Assembly: GCA_964484265.1 (NCBI GenBank)
Contig: CAZAFH010000005.1
Span: forward strand, 62,001 to 126,000
DNA: 64,000 bases
Direction of reading: 5' to 3'
Origin: SIAQ01 sp964484265
GTDB taxonomy: Bacteria > Planctomycetota > Planctomycetia > Gemmatales > Gemmataceae
In this document: piece by piece, positions 32,046 to 40,447 of the stretch
Numbering within the stretch: position 1 is the stretch's first letter
How the letters are laid out: the number at the start of each line of letters is the position of its first letter
Notes under the pieces: model-generated
Seen by the model: only the letters and a program-made list of their open reading frames with translations
What the model was told of the DNA's origin: nothing
The model's database searches: none
Program-made: the position numbers and the translations under genes

Positions 32046-32166
32046 ATGCCAGTCCGCGAAAGGCGCGCATTTCGTCCAGGGAGGTAAGATATTTTGTCAC
32101 GGGCGTGGTTGCGATTTGCTTGGCGGGAATCGTCTGGCGACTCAAGGATCCGCGTCGTGCAACGTG

Positions 32167-32829
32167 CTACTTGGCCTCGGCGTGGTGCCGAACGATCTTT
32201 CCTTGTACAAGGTACATCACATCCTCGGCGATGTTCGTCGCGTGGTCAGCAATTCGCTCGATGTGCCGCGTGATCGCGTAAAGCGAGAGGCCAGGTTCTA
32301 CCAGCTCGGCTCGTTCCTTCATCAGGCGAACGAGTTCGGCAATGATCACGGATTCGAATTCGTCCACCTGATCATCGAGCCGGCAGACCGTGCGGGCGAG
32401 TTCCGTGTTCAAATCGACGAACGCATCGACCGCGAGCCGCAGCATCGACGTAGCCACGTCCGACATTTTGCGAAGGTCCGCGGGGATCGAGATGGCGTGT
32501 CCGAATTGAATGTTCAGCGAGCGTTCGGCGATGCTTTCCGCCAGGTCGGCGATTCGCTCGATTTCCAGATTCATCTTCAAGATTGACATGACGCGTCGAA
32601 GATCGGCTGCCACCGGTTGATGGAGGGCGAGCACCTTCAGGCATTCTTCCTCGATATGTATTTCTTCCAGGTCGATCGTGAAATCTTCGTCGATGACCTC
32701 TTGTGCGAGTATCGGGTCGCGCCCGTGAAGTGATCGAAGTGATTTCTGAATGGCCCGCTCGACGAAACGGGCCGCGGACACGAGGCTTCGCTGTAGATAA
32801 CCCAGGTCGCGTTCCAGATGCTTCGACAT
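32167..32829 (-). CDS. phoU: Phosphate transport system regulator PhoU
   Basis: This all-helical protein of ~220 residues has two three-helix halves. The E/D-rich metal-binding motifs of PhoU are present in the first half (EVIDEDFTIDLEEIHIEEEC, then HQPVAADLRR and ELERIADLAESIAE-like MNLEIERIADLAESIAE) and the second (DEFESVIIAEL, ITRHIERIADHATNIAEDV). PhoU represses Pho signalling through the PstSCAB-PhoR complex when phosphate is plentiful. The longer frame opens at 32880, but MSKHLERDLG at 32829 matches the usual family N terminus. I saw no strong ribosome site for either start. It is the last gene of the pst cluster on this strand. Confidence 0.93.
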   Translation of the reverse strand: MSKHLERDLGYLQRSLVSAARFVERAIQKSLRSLHGRDPILAQEVIDEDFTIDLEEIHIEEECLKVLALHQPVAADLRRVMSILKMNLEIERIADLAESIAERSLNIQFGHAISIPADLRKMSDVATSMLRLAVDAFVDLNTELARTVCRLDDQVDEFESVIIAELVRLMKERAELVEPGLSLYAITRHIERIADHATNIAEDVMYLVQGKIVRHHAEAK

Positions 32830-32914
32830 GATTCGTAAGTAGAAACGCCTCGCACGATCGGATTGCGTCGCAGAAATCATGGCGACACAATCCGGAGTTC
32901 ACACCTCAGTTGCC

Positions 32915-33595
32915 TTATCGATCCGGCGCCTTTTTGTAGGCTTCGATTGTCGCGGCATCAGGGGCTCTTAGAGTCATGCCGCGCGGGCCGGCGCCGATGC
33001 GGATCACGTGTTTCTCAAGTTCGCCATGCTTTAGGAAAAAGTCGTATTCTTTTGAACCCTGCTTAAAAATCCACAGTCGGCCTTCTTCGAATTTCGTCAT
33101 AAATCCCGGTTTGGCGGTCAGATATTCTTCCAAGGTGGCAGTGTCCGGCGCCTTGAGAGTCACATTGACCGGCGCGGCATTGATGCGAATGACGCTTTTC
33201 TCGGGTTCGCCTATCTTCTTGAATGCTGCGAGATCCTTGCTGCCCGTGCGGAACACCCACCAGCGGCCTTCCGCCTCGATGGTCACGAAGCCTGGGCGCG
33301 AGGGCAACGACACCTTCTTTGGCGTCTCCGTCAGTTTCGGGAGAAACGGCTTCTTGGGCGTTTCCGGGAATTCTTCCACGATGGCCGGGATCTTCGGATC
33401 GCTCTTCGGCGTTTCGAGCGATTTGGGTGTTTCGACACCTTTTACCGGTTCGATAATTTCGTAGGGCGGTATCGGATGCATGAATCGCTGCCAGAGTCTG
33501 CGAAAAATCTGAGCCTCCGCGGAGGGCGTTCCCACCCAAGCGAATAACACGATACTGATCAGGCCCGTGACGATCGTCCTACAAGTGCGACGCAT
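32915..33595 (-). CDS. Secreted protein with two ~60-residue repeats, inside the pst operon
   Basis: The 226-residue protein has a signal peptide (cleavage near PSAEAQ, residue 28), a Pro/Lys/Glu-rich segment (ETPKSLETPKS, ETPKKPFLPK; residues ~55-98) and two tandem repeats: PGFVTIEAEGRWWVF...SVIRINAAPVNVTLKAPD and PGFMTKFEEGRLWIF...HVIRIGAGPRGMTLRAPD. I do not recognise the family. AAGGAG lies 6 nt upstream of the ATG. The gene sits 24 bp after pstB and 85 bp before phoU, so it is probably co-transcribed and exported when phosphate is low. A role in phosphate binding or envelope adjustment is a guess. Confidence 0.85.
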   Translation of the reverse strand: MRRTCRTIVTGLISIVLFAWVGTPSAEAQIFRRLWQRFMHPIPPYEIIEPVKGVETPKSLETPKSDPKIPAIVEEFPETPKKPFLPKLTETPKKVSLPSRPGFVTIEAEGRWWVFRTGSKDLAAFKKIGEPEKSVIRINAAPVNVTLKAPDTATLEEYLTAKPGFMTKFEEGRLWIFKQGSKEYDFFLKHGELEKHVIRIGAGPRGMTLRAPDAATIEAYKKAPDR

Positions 33596-33619
33596 TGGAA
33601 TCTCCTTATATAATTAGGG

Positions 33620-34558
33620 TCACCCGAATCTTCCCGTCAGGTAGTCGCCGGTTTCGGCCAGGTGCGGATTGGTAAATAGCTTGCTCGTCGGTCCGAATTC
33701 AATCACCTGCCCGAGATACATGAATGCCGTATAGTCGCTCACGCGGGCCGCTTGTTGCATGTTGTGAGTGACGATCAGCACGGAATAATTTCCCTTCAGT
33801 TCCTGAATCAGATCTTCCACCTTTCCCGTGGCGATGGGATCGAGCGCCGAGCATGGCTCGTCGAGAAGGAGCACTTCCGGATCGCCGGCAATGGCGCGGG
33901 CGATGCAAAGGCGCTGCTGTTGGCCGCCGGAGAGTGCGAGTCCGCTGTCGTTGAGCCGATCCTTGACTTCTTCCCACAACGCAGCGCCGCGCAAGCTGCT
34001 TTCGCATACCTCTTCCAGCCGCGCGCGATTGCGTTCGCCATCGATGCGTAGCGGATAGACGACGTTTTCAAAGATGCTCATGGGAAATGGATTCGGCTTC
34101 TGGAACACCATGCCCATCCGCTTGCGCAGTTCGATGACGTCCACGGAGGAGCGATAGATCGGGTCGCCGTTAAGGTGCATCTCGCCTTGAATGCGCACGC
34201 TGTCGACAAGGTCGTTCAGCCGATTGACGGATCGCAGCAGGGTCGATTTCCCACAGCCGGAAGGACCGATGAGCGCGGTGACTTGCCCGCGTGGAATCTT
34301 CAGGTGGACGTCGTATAACGCCTGCTTTTTGTCATACCAAAGGCGAAAGTTGTCGATGGTCAACACGGCGTCGACGTGCTTCAGTTCCTCGTGGATGAAC
34401 GCCGGGACGATCTCGCCTCTGCCGATCGCGAGCAGGCGCGAGTTCTCGTTGGGTTGCCGCGGCTTGGCAGTCTCGCTGTTGAGAGACGCGAGAAGGTTCG
34501 TCGGCTTCTGTGAATAAGCGTCGGTCGAATTCATCGTGGCCGGCTGAGGCGTAGTCAT
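33620..34558 (-). CDS. pstB: Phosphate ABC transporter ATP-binding protein PstB
   Basis: The ATPase of the high-affinity phosphate importer. It shows Walker A GPSGCGKST, the Q-loop region MVFQKPNPFPMSIFENV, signature LSGGQQQRLCIARAIA, Walker B VLLLDEPCSALDP and the switch His in IVTHNMQQAARVSDYTAF, all typical of PstB. At 312 residues it is about 60 longer than usual because of an N-terminal extension of low complexity before LTIDNFRLWYDKKQAL. A GGAG 8 nt before the ATG at 34558 supports the long start. It follows pstA by 12 bp. Confidence 0.97.
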   Translation of the reverse strand: MTTPQPATMNSTDAYSQKPTNLLASLNSETAKPRQPNENSRLLAIGRGEIVPAFIHEELKHVDAVLTIDNFRLWYDKKQALYDVHLKIPRGQVTALIGPSGCGKSTLLRSVNRLNDLVDSVRIQGEMHLNGDPIYRSSVDVIELRKRMGMVFQKPNPFPMSIFENVVYPLRIDGERNRARLEEVCESSLRGAALWEEVKDRLNDSGLALSGGQQQRLCIARAIAGDPEVLLLDEPCSALDPIATGKVEDLIQELKGNYSVLIVTHNMQQAARVSDYTAFMYLGQVIEFGPTSKLFTNPHLAETGDYLTGRFG

Positions 34559-34570
34559 AAGTCCGCTCCG

Positions 34571-36559
34571 TTAAAATTGGCTCGTCTTGAATCGGCGGCG
34601 CAGCCTGGATCGCAGCCAGACGGCAGTCAAGTTCAGCAGGGCGACGATCGCGATGAGCAGCAGGGTCGTGGTGTAAACCATCGGCCTGGCGGCTTCGCTG
34701 TTGGGGCTTTGGAATCCGACATCGTAGATGTGGAATCCCAGGTGCATGAAGCTGCGCGACGGGTGAAGGTAAGGAAAGACGCCGTCGACCGCGAGATGCG
34801 GGGCCAACTTGACCGCACCGACGAGCATGATCGGGGCCACCTCGCCGGCGCCGCGTGCCATCGCCAAGATCATTCCGGTCATGATGCCCGGCATCGCTCG
34901 CGGGAGCACGATCCGGTAGATCGTCTGCCACTTGCTGGCGCCGCAGGCGTAGGAGCCTTCACGCATCGAATTCGGCACTGCCGCCAGAGCCTCCTCCGTC
35001 GCGACAATGACGACGGGAACCGTCAACAAGGCAAGCGTGAGCGAGGCCCAGAAAATCCCGCCCGTGCCGAACACCGGTCCTTCGTTCGCTTCATAAAAAC
35101 CGCTGAAAAACGGCGACTTCACGATCAGATACACGAGCAATGCCAGACTGACTATCCACAGACACATAGAGCAACTGCCTGCATATTTCCGCAGCGGCGA
35201 CGTGTTCGTCTTGGTCGGTCCGGACACGCCCACGAGAAACGCCGCGACACCCAGAACGACGGTGACGGCAACGCATACCCACCACGCTCCGGAGGGCATC
35301 GCCTCGATTTGCAGTCCGCGCGGCCCTTTGTCAACGAATTTGCCCAGGAGGTAACAGAAAAAGCCCATGCCGAAGACGCCGAATACGATGCTCGGTACAC
35401 CGGCCAGGTTGTTGATCGCGATGCGAACGGCACTGATGATGACGCCCGACTTGGCGTACTCTCGAAGGTACAAGGCCGCCAAGACGCCGAACGGCACGAC
35501 GGCGAGCGAGAGCAGCAGCGTCAGCGCGACCGTGCCCCAGATCGCCGGCAGCACGCCGCCTTCGGTGTTCGACTCGCGGGGCCGATCGACGAGAAACTCG
35601 CCCCACCGGGAGAAGTAGATGCCGACCTTGTCCCAGAAGCCGAGTTGATTCGCGGGATACGCTCGCACGATCGTCGTCAGCGGCAGAACCTTTTCTTTTC
35701 CGTCCGCTGTCTCGATGGTCATTTTGAATGCGTCATTTTTTGAATTCAAAGACGCGATTTCGTTCTTGATCTGCTTGTCTTCCAATGTGCAGCGTTGAAT
35801 AGTCTCGTCGAAGTCCTTCAGCGCAGCTTCGTGCTGCGGGGAAGCCTTGCCATAGCTGATCTCGGCTTGCTTGACTGCCAAGCGTGCATCGTCTTGCTGT
35901 CGGCTGATGGCGCCGATGGCGTGGCGCTCCAGGTGAATCCGCTTTTCTAGCCGTTCGATGACTTCCCTCGTGTGAGCGTTGAATTCCGTCCATGACGAAG
36001 CCGCGTCCGATCCGGTCTTCTCGCCGTTCACGTTGAAAGCCTTGGGACTGCCGTAGAAATTGCCCCAACCGGTGCGTTCGATGACGAGGCCCCACTCTGG
36101 GTGCGTTTCCTCGGCGATTTGAAAATCGCTGATCCAGTGGTGATGCGTCCCGGTCGACTCGAAGTTACCCGTACGCAACAAACGTCTACGAACCATTCCG
36201 CCCGCGTTCGTTACGTCCTGAATGGCCTTTTCCTTGGTTGCCGGCGGCAGGGAATCGAACGCTGCCGGTTCGGGTTTGTAGGTTTCCTCACGCGTGATTT
36301 CGCCGAGGAATACTTTGCCGTCCACCGTGCGAATTTGCACGAGATCCTTAGGCCAGAAGGTAGCCGCGCCCTGGTAAAAGATCAGCGCGAGCAAGCCAAC
36401 GATCATGGCGATTGCGACCGCAAGGGCGCCGCCGGTAAGCCAGACCGAGGGTTCGCCATAGGCAAGCAATGACGTACCCCAGCGCTTGCGGCGGGCGCGA
36501 GGCTTTTTTTCGGGCGCCGAACTTGGAGCGGCGGGGGCGTCGGTCATGGGGGCACTCAT
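34571..36559 (-). CDS. pstA: Phosphate ABC transporter permease PstA, long form
   Basis: At 662 residues this is more than twice the size of the E. coli protein. An N-terminal membrane segment (around residues 40-65) is followed by a large presumably periplasmic domain (about 70-335) that includes a Glu/Lys/Gln-rich probable coiled coil (REVIERLEKRIHLERHAIGA... to ~275). The C-terminal half carries about six membrane segments and the permease EAA loop (EEALAAVPNSMREGSYACGA, then WQTIYRIVLPRAMPGIMTG). Long PstA forms are known in several bacterial groups. Its ATG overlaps the pstC stop by 4 bp, indicating translational coupling. Confidence 0.93.
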   Translation of the reverse strand: MSAPMTDAPAAPSSAPEKKPRARRKRWGTSLLAYGEPSVWLTGGALAVAIAMIVGLLALIFYQGAATFWPKDLVQIRTVDGKVFLGEITREETYKPEPAAFDSLPPATKEKAIQDVTNAGGMVRRRLLRTGNFESTGTHHHWISDFQIAEETHPEWGLVIERTGWGNFYGSPKAFNVNGEKTGSDAASSWTEFNAHTREVIERLEKRIHLERHAIGAISRQQDDARLAVKQAEISYGKASPQHEAALKDFDETIQRCTLEDKQIKNEIASLNSKNDAFKMTIETADGKEKVLPLTTIVRAYPANQLGFWDKVGIYFSRWGEFLVDRPRESNTEGGVLPAIWGTVALTLLLSLAVVPFGVLAALYLREYAKSGVIISAVRIAINNLAGVPSIVFGVFGMGFFCYLLGKFVDKGPRGLQIEAMPSGAWWVCVAVTVVLGVAAFLVGVSGPTKTNTSPLRKYAGSCSMCLWIVSLALLVYLIVKSPFFSGFYEANEGPVFGTGGIFWASLTLALLTVPVVIVATEEALAAVPNSMREGSYACGASKWQTIYRIVLPRAMPGIMTGMILAMARGAGEVAPIMLVGAVKLAPHLAVDGVFPYLHPSRSFMHLGFHIYDVGFQSPNSEAARPMVYTTTLLLIAIVALLNLTAVWLRSRLRRRFKTSQF

Positions 36560-39141
36560 AGCTGATAGGCCCTCCGGCGAAATCGTAGACGCACGATTTC
36601 CGCAAATGTATTCAGCACGAATGTAATAACGAAGAGCGTCAGTGCGGCAAGAAAGAGCGTGCGGTAATGCGTGCTGTCGCGTACTGCTTCAGGCAACTCC
36701 ACAGCGATGTTCGCCGACAGCGTGCGAAATCCGTTAAAAATGCTCCATTCCATGACCGGCGTGTTGCCCGTCGCCATCAACACGATCATCGTTTCGCCGA
36801 CCGCGCGGCCGAGACCGATCATCACGGCGGAGAATAAGCCGCTCATGGCGGTCGGGATGATGATGCGAACAGCGGTCTGCCATTGCGTCGCCCCGGCCGC
36901 CAACGATCCCGCGCGCAAGTGTTCGGGAACGGCGGACAACGCGTCTTCAGCGATCGTGTAAATGATCGGGATGATCGCAAAGCCCATGATGAACCCCACC
37001 ACCAGGGCGTTGCGTTGCGAGTAGGGGCCAACAAGCGGACCGCGAGGATCCCAACCGATTGCGGAAAGCATCAACCCAATAATCCAGGCGATGCCGACGG
37101 TAAATACACAGCCGACGAGAAACTTTATTAGGTCAACAAATCCGATGGCGAATCGGCTCATGTCAACCGTCCGCGAGCGAATCCAGGGATTCACGAATCG
37201 CACCACAAGAATCAGGCTGAGAATCGCACTCAAGGGCAGCATGAGAAGAAGCCAGCCGCCGACCGGGCTTCCTTCATGACCGGCGAGCCAACCGCGGATG
37301 CTACCGGCGAAAAGCAACGTCTCCATTAACAATCCGGCGGGCATCGCCATCATCAGGCCGATCGGAAGTACCAGGCAAATGAAGCCGAATCGCCATTTTG
37401 CCAGCACTTGCGTGACTTTGTCAGGCGCCAATTGCCAGAGGTATGCCCCCAGGAGAAAGGAGAGTGGAATCGTGAACATACACGCAATCACCGCGGGCAC
37501 GATGCCTTCCACGAACTGCGCGAAAACGAGACCGGCGAGGAAGCCGAGTACGACGCTGGGCAGGCTCGCCATGAGTTCGATCGACGGCTTTACCACGATT
37601 TTGACACGCGGGCTCAGGAATTCGCTTGTGTAAATCGCGGCGAGCAGTGCCAGGGGCACGCCGAAGAGCAGCGAATAGAAGCTGGCCTTGAGCGTGCCAA
37701 AGATCAGCGGGATCAGGCTGAACTTCGGCTCGAATCCCGTCGTTCCGCCTGAGGATTGCCAAACGAATTCGGGTCGCGGATAAGTCTCATACCAGACCTT
37801 GGAAAACAGAACCTTTGGCGTGACCTCTGGATGGCCTTTGTCGAACGACCATTGCCAAAGCCCCTTGGCCGACGAAACAGCCATGCCATCATCCTTGGGC
37901 GCGAGGACGATGTTGCTCGGCTGTTGGCCTTCCAGATCGAATTCCGTCATTACGCGTTCGCTTGTGACATAAATGAGCCGTGCCTTGCCGTTTGCATAGG
38001 CCACGGCGGTGAGGCGAGACCGATCCGAAACGGCGAGGCTGACGACGCTGGAATTCGGTCCTGGCAGATCGTGGCCGCACACCATTTTGCCGCCGTCGTT
38101 GGATGGCGTGTAGAACCAGGCTCGCACTCTGCCGGAGGAATCACCGACGAGAATCGTACCCTTGCCGATCAGGCTTCGCACGACGGTCACGTGAAGGGAC
38201 GAGTCCTCCAGCACGTTGATCGTCTCGGCGACGACGGGTTTTTCCTTGTCGCGGGCGTCGATTCGCACGAGATGGCCATCTTTCCAGAACAGAAATATTT
38301 GGTCTCCCTCCGCCGAGGTACAAAGCTGCAGCGGCGGCCCTTTGCCCGCAGGTTCCTGGTAGGGTAGATCGCTTCCCGTCAGGAAGTAGGTGATCTCGCC
38401 GGTGCCAAAGTTCTCTTTTTCCTGAATCGAGTTGAGGCGCAGCTTGCCATCGCTGGTCATTGCGGCGATGACCTGGCCGGTCGTCGTTTTGCTTTGATCG
38501 ATGAGCAGGACGGGAACCGGTTCGTCCGCGTCGGCCGGCTTCTTCAGATCGACAATCAGTTCCTGGAGCCGATTCTGATCCTGGGGCGTCCTGATGACGA
38601 CACCGTCATTGAACCGAGCCGTCGTTCCTGCCTTGGCCGCGGTAAGGTGCTTGAGGTTTTCCGGTAGGTCTTTGTCCTGAACGAAGCTCGTCTTGAAGCG
38701 AATCTTTCCCATCTGTACCGAGCCATCGGCGAATCCGAACACGCTCTCCTCGCCGCCGGCGGTGAAGGAGACCGACGTCAACTTTTTATTTTCGAACAGG
38801 ACTTGTTTCTTGAGCAATTCGCCCGTGTCCATTCGAATCAGCTGCAAGGACCCGTCTGGAAAGAGCGCCCAGCACATGAGCTGATCTTCATCCATGCCAA
38901 GCTGCACCGGGCTGGATTTCGACCAGTTGATTTCCGTCTTGTGTTCGCCCTCGACTGTTGCAGAGAAGAAGAGCGGCGCCGCGACCCAGACGAGAAAAAC
39001 GCACACGGTCACGACGGCGACGATCGTGCCGATGCCTCCTGCGGAGATGATGCCTTTCGCGAGGACCTCGGTGATCCACACGGACGCTTTTGTCTTGCGG
39101 TCGCGCCGGGCACGCGGAGTATGTTTCTTTTTCGGTTCCAT
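36556..39141 (-). CDS. pstC: Phosphate ABC transporter permease PstC with large extracytoplasmic propeller-like domain
   Basis: The 861-residue protein has a basic N terminus (KKKHTPRARRDRKTK) and a membrane segment at ~30-60. Residues ~75-460 show a WD40/propeller-like rhythm (LMCWALFPDGSLQLIRMDTG, VFGFADGSVQMGKI, GTILVGDSSGRVRAWFYTP). A permease domain with six or more membrane segments follows, with the EAA loop EDALSAVPEHLRAGSLAAGA and GRAVGETMIVLMATGN. The permease motifs identify it as PstC rather than PstA. Long PstC proteins with such domains are known in some proteobacteria. It starts 76 bp after pstS, across a hairpin. Confidence 0.93.
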   Translation of the reverse strand: MEPKKKHTPRARRDRKTKASVWITEVLAKGIISAGGIGTIVAVVTVCVFLVWVAAPLFFSATVEGEHKTEINWSKSSPVQLGMDEDQLMCWALFPDGSLQLIRMDTGELLKKQVLFENKKLTSVSFTAGGEESVFGFADGSVQMGKIRFKTSFVQDKDLPENLKHLTAAKAGTTARFNDGVVIRTPQDQNRLQELIVDLKKPADADEPVPVLLIDQSKTTTGQVIAAMTSDGKLRLNSIQEKENFGTGEITYFLTGSDLPYQEPAGKGPPLQLCTSAEGDQIFLFWKDGHLVRIDARDKEKPVVAETINVLEDSSLHVTVVRSLIGKGTILVGDSSGRVRAWFYTPSNDGGKMVCGHDLPGPNSSVVSLAVSDRSRLTAVAYANGKARLIYVTSERVMTEFDLEGQQPSNIVLAPKDDGMAVSSAKGLWQWSFDKGHPEVTPKVLFSKVWYETYPRPEFVWQSSGGTTGFEPKFSLIPLIFGTLKASFYSLLFGVPLALLAAIYTSEFLSPRVKIVVKPSIELMASLPSVVLGFLAGLVFAQFVEGIVPAVIACMFTIPLSFLLGAYLWQLAPDKVTQVLAKWRFGFICLVLPIGLMMAMPAGLLMETLLFAGSIRGWLAGHEGSPVGGWLLLMLPLSAILSLILVVRFVNPWIRSRTVDMSRFAIGFVDLIKFLVGCVFTVGIAWIIGLMLSAIGWDPRGPLVGPYSQRNALVVGFIMGFAIIPIIYTIAEDALSAVPEHLRAGSLAAGATQWQTAVRIIIPTAMSGLFSAVMIGLGRAVGETMIVLMATGNTPVMEWSIFNGFRTLSANIAVELPEAVRDSTHYRTLFLAALTLFVITFVLNTFAEIVRLRFRRRAYQL

Positions 39142-39160
39142 GAAGTCTCTCGGAAGCGAA

Positions 39161-39193
39161 ATGAGGCGGCAACAAAACGTGCTGCCGCCTCAT
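39161..39193 (-). promoter_or_regulatory. Intercistronic hairpin between pstS and pstC
   Basis: ATGAGGCGGCA (39161-39171) and TGCCGCCTCAT (39183-39193) are a perfect 11-bp inverted repeat around an 11-nt loop in the 76-bp pstS-pstC gap. No T-run follows on the - strand, so it is more likely an RNA stabiliser or partial attenuator than a full terminator. Such a structure would let pstS be made in excess of the membrane subunits, as in many binding-protein operons (inference). Confidence 0.6.
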
Positions 39194-39217
39194 GCGAGAT
39201 TCAATTGTTGCACAAGC

Positions 39218-40198
39218 CTACTCGCTGATGCCGACGGACGCCAAAGCCTTTTGAGCAAGTGGCTGACGCATGGGCAAATAGCCGCACTTGACGACATCGG
39301 CCTGCCCCTGTTGGCTGTAGAGGTAGCGCACGAATTCACGTCGAACAGGGTCGAGTTTGGAGCCAGGCTGGTAGTTGATGTAAATGAGCAGCTTGCGAGC
39401 CAGCGGATAATCGCCGCTATAGCCGAATTGATCCTCGGCCGGATACGCCTTGGCCTTGGCATTCAGCGCGAGCGGGACGGCACGCACATCTGCCGTCTTG
39501 TAACCGATGCCGCTGTAGCCCATGGCGTATTTGTCGCTTGCAATGCCTTGCACGACGGAAGAACTACCTGGCTGTTCCTTGACCTGATCGCGATAGTCGC
39601 CTTTGAAGAGCGCTTTTTCCTTGAAGTAGCCATAGGTTCCCGACGCGGCATTACGGCCGTAGAGCGCGATCGGCTTCGACGCCCATTCGCCCGACAGCCC
39701 GAGGTCGCCCCAGGTGTCGATGGCTTTGGGATAGCCGCCTTTGCGCGTTCGCGAGAAGATTGCATCGACCTGTTGCAGCGTAAGCTGCTTGATCGGGTTG
39801 TCTTTGTGGACATAAACGGCCAGCATGTCGATGCTGGTGGGCAGGGCCGTCGGTGCATAACCGTGCTTACCTTTGAAGGCGTCGATTTCCTGCCCAGTCA
39901 TCGGCCGACTCATCGGCCCAACGTGTGCCGTGCCCTCAATGAGCGCCGCCGGCGCAGTTGTCGAACCCTTGCCTTCGATCTCGATCGAGACGTTCGGGTA
40001 GAACTTGTTGAATCCTTCACCCCAGTAAGTCATTTCGTTATTCATCGTGTCCGAGCCGATGCTTTTGAAATTGCCCGATACACCCTGAACTGCTTTGTAC
40101 ATAAGCAGTTTAGGATCGACCTTGGTCTGGGCTTGAACCGGCGCGGCAGCGGCCAGGATGGCCATCACGCACCCGAGAACCAGCGAACGGCTTTTCAT
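39218..40198 (-). CDS. pstS: Phosphate-binding protein PstS
   Basis: The 326-residue periplasmic binding protein of the Pst importer has signal peptide MKSRSLVLGCVMAILAAAAP ending near VQAQ. The binding-protein fold is marked by GSDTMNNEMTYWGEGFNKFY, EGKGSTTAPAALIEGTAHVG, SRPMTGQEIDAF, the phosphate-loop type GRNAASGTYGYFKEKAL and the late segment GYLPM. The frame opens at 40234, but AGGAGA 5 nt before the ATG at 40198, together with the signal peptide starting there, fixes the start. It is the first gene of the cluster, with a candidate Pho box 75 bp upstream. Confidence 0.96.
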   Translation of the reverse strand: MKSRSLVLGCVMAILAAAAPVQAQTKVDPKLLMYKAVQGVSGNFKSIGSDTMNNEMTYWGEGFNKFYPNVSIEIEGKGSTTAPAALIEGTAHVGPMSRPMTGQEIDAFKGKHGYAPTALPTSIDMLAVYVHKDNPIKQLTLQQVDAIFSRTRKGGYPKAIDTWGDLGLSGEWASKPIALYGRNAASGTYGYFKEKALFKGDYRDQVKEQPGSSSVVQGIASDKYAMGYSGIGYKTADVRAVPLALNAKAKAYPAEDQFGYSGDYPLARKLLIYINYQPGSKLDPVRREFVRYLYSQQGQADVVKCGYLPMRQPLAQKALASVGISE

Positions 40199-40273
40199 GG
40201 TACTCTCCTGTCCAAAGAATCGTTGGGTCATCATAACTCTTATCGGGGGTAATTTAGTGAATCTACTTTTGGC

Positions 40274-40306
40274 TTATTGTTAGGATTGTGTGAAGAAATG
40301 ATGAAG
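40274..40306 (-). promoter_or_regulatory. Candidate Pho box (3 x 11 bp) upstream of pstS
   Basis: Read toward pstS, the site is CTTCATCATTT, CTTCACACAAT and CCTAACAATAA, three consecutive 11-bp units with a 7-nt core and a 4-nt A/T-rich spacer. This is the architecture of PhoB/PhoP binding sites (CTGTCATAAAA-type). A possible -10 element, TAGATT (40260-40265), lies 8 nt after the last unit, as in PhoB-activated promoters. The core differs from the E. coli consensus, so this is a structural match, not a proven site. Confidence 0.5.
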
Positions 40307-40447
40307 TAATTCTTCGTGCCATCTTCACAAATTCACGCGGGCGTTGTGGATCTCAAATCGTCCCGCGCAGTAGCCAAATGAAACGAACCGAAGCGAGGCG
40401 TTGCCCGAAAAGGATTTGAAGGGCAGTGAAAAGGATGAAACGCATTC

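Noticed and set aside
34577..35743. 388-codon + strand frame opposite pstA
   Set aside because: It is antisense to a well-recognised permease and has no domain or ribosome site.
38894..40252. 452-codon + strand frame opposite pstS/pstC
   Set aside because: It crosses two recognised genes and their gap; no family match.
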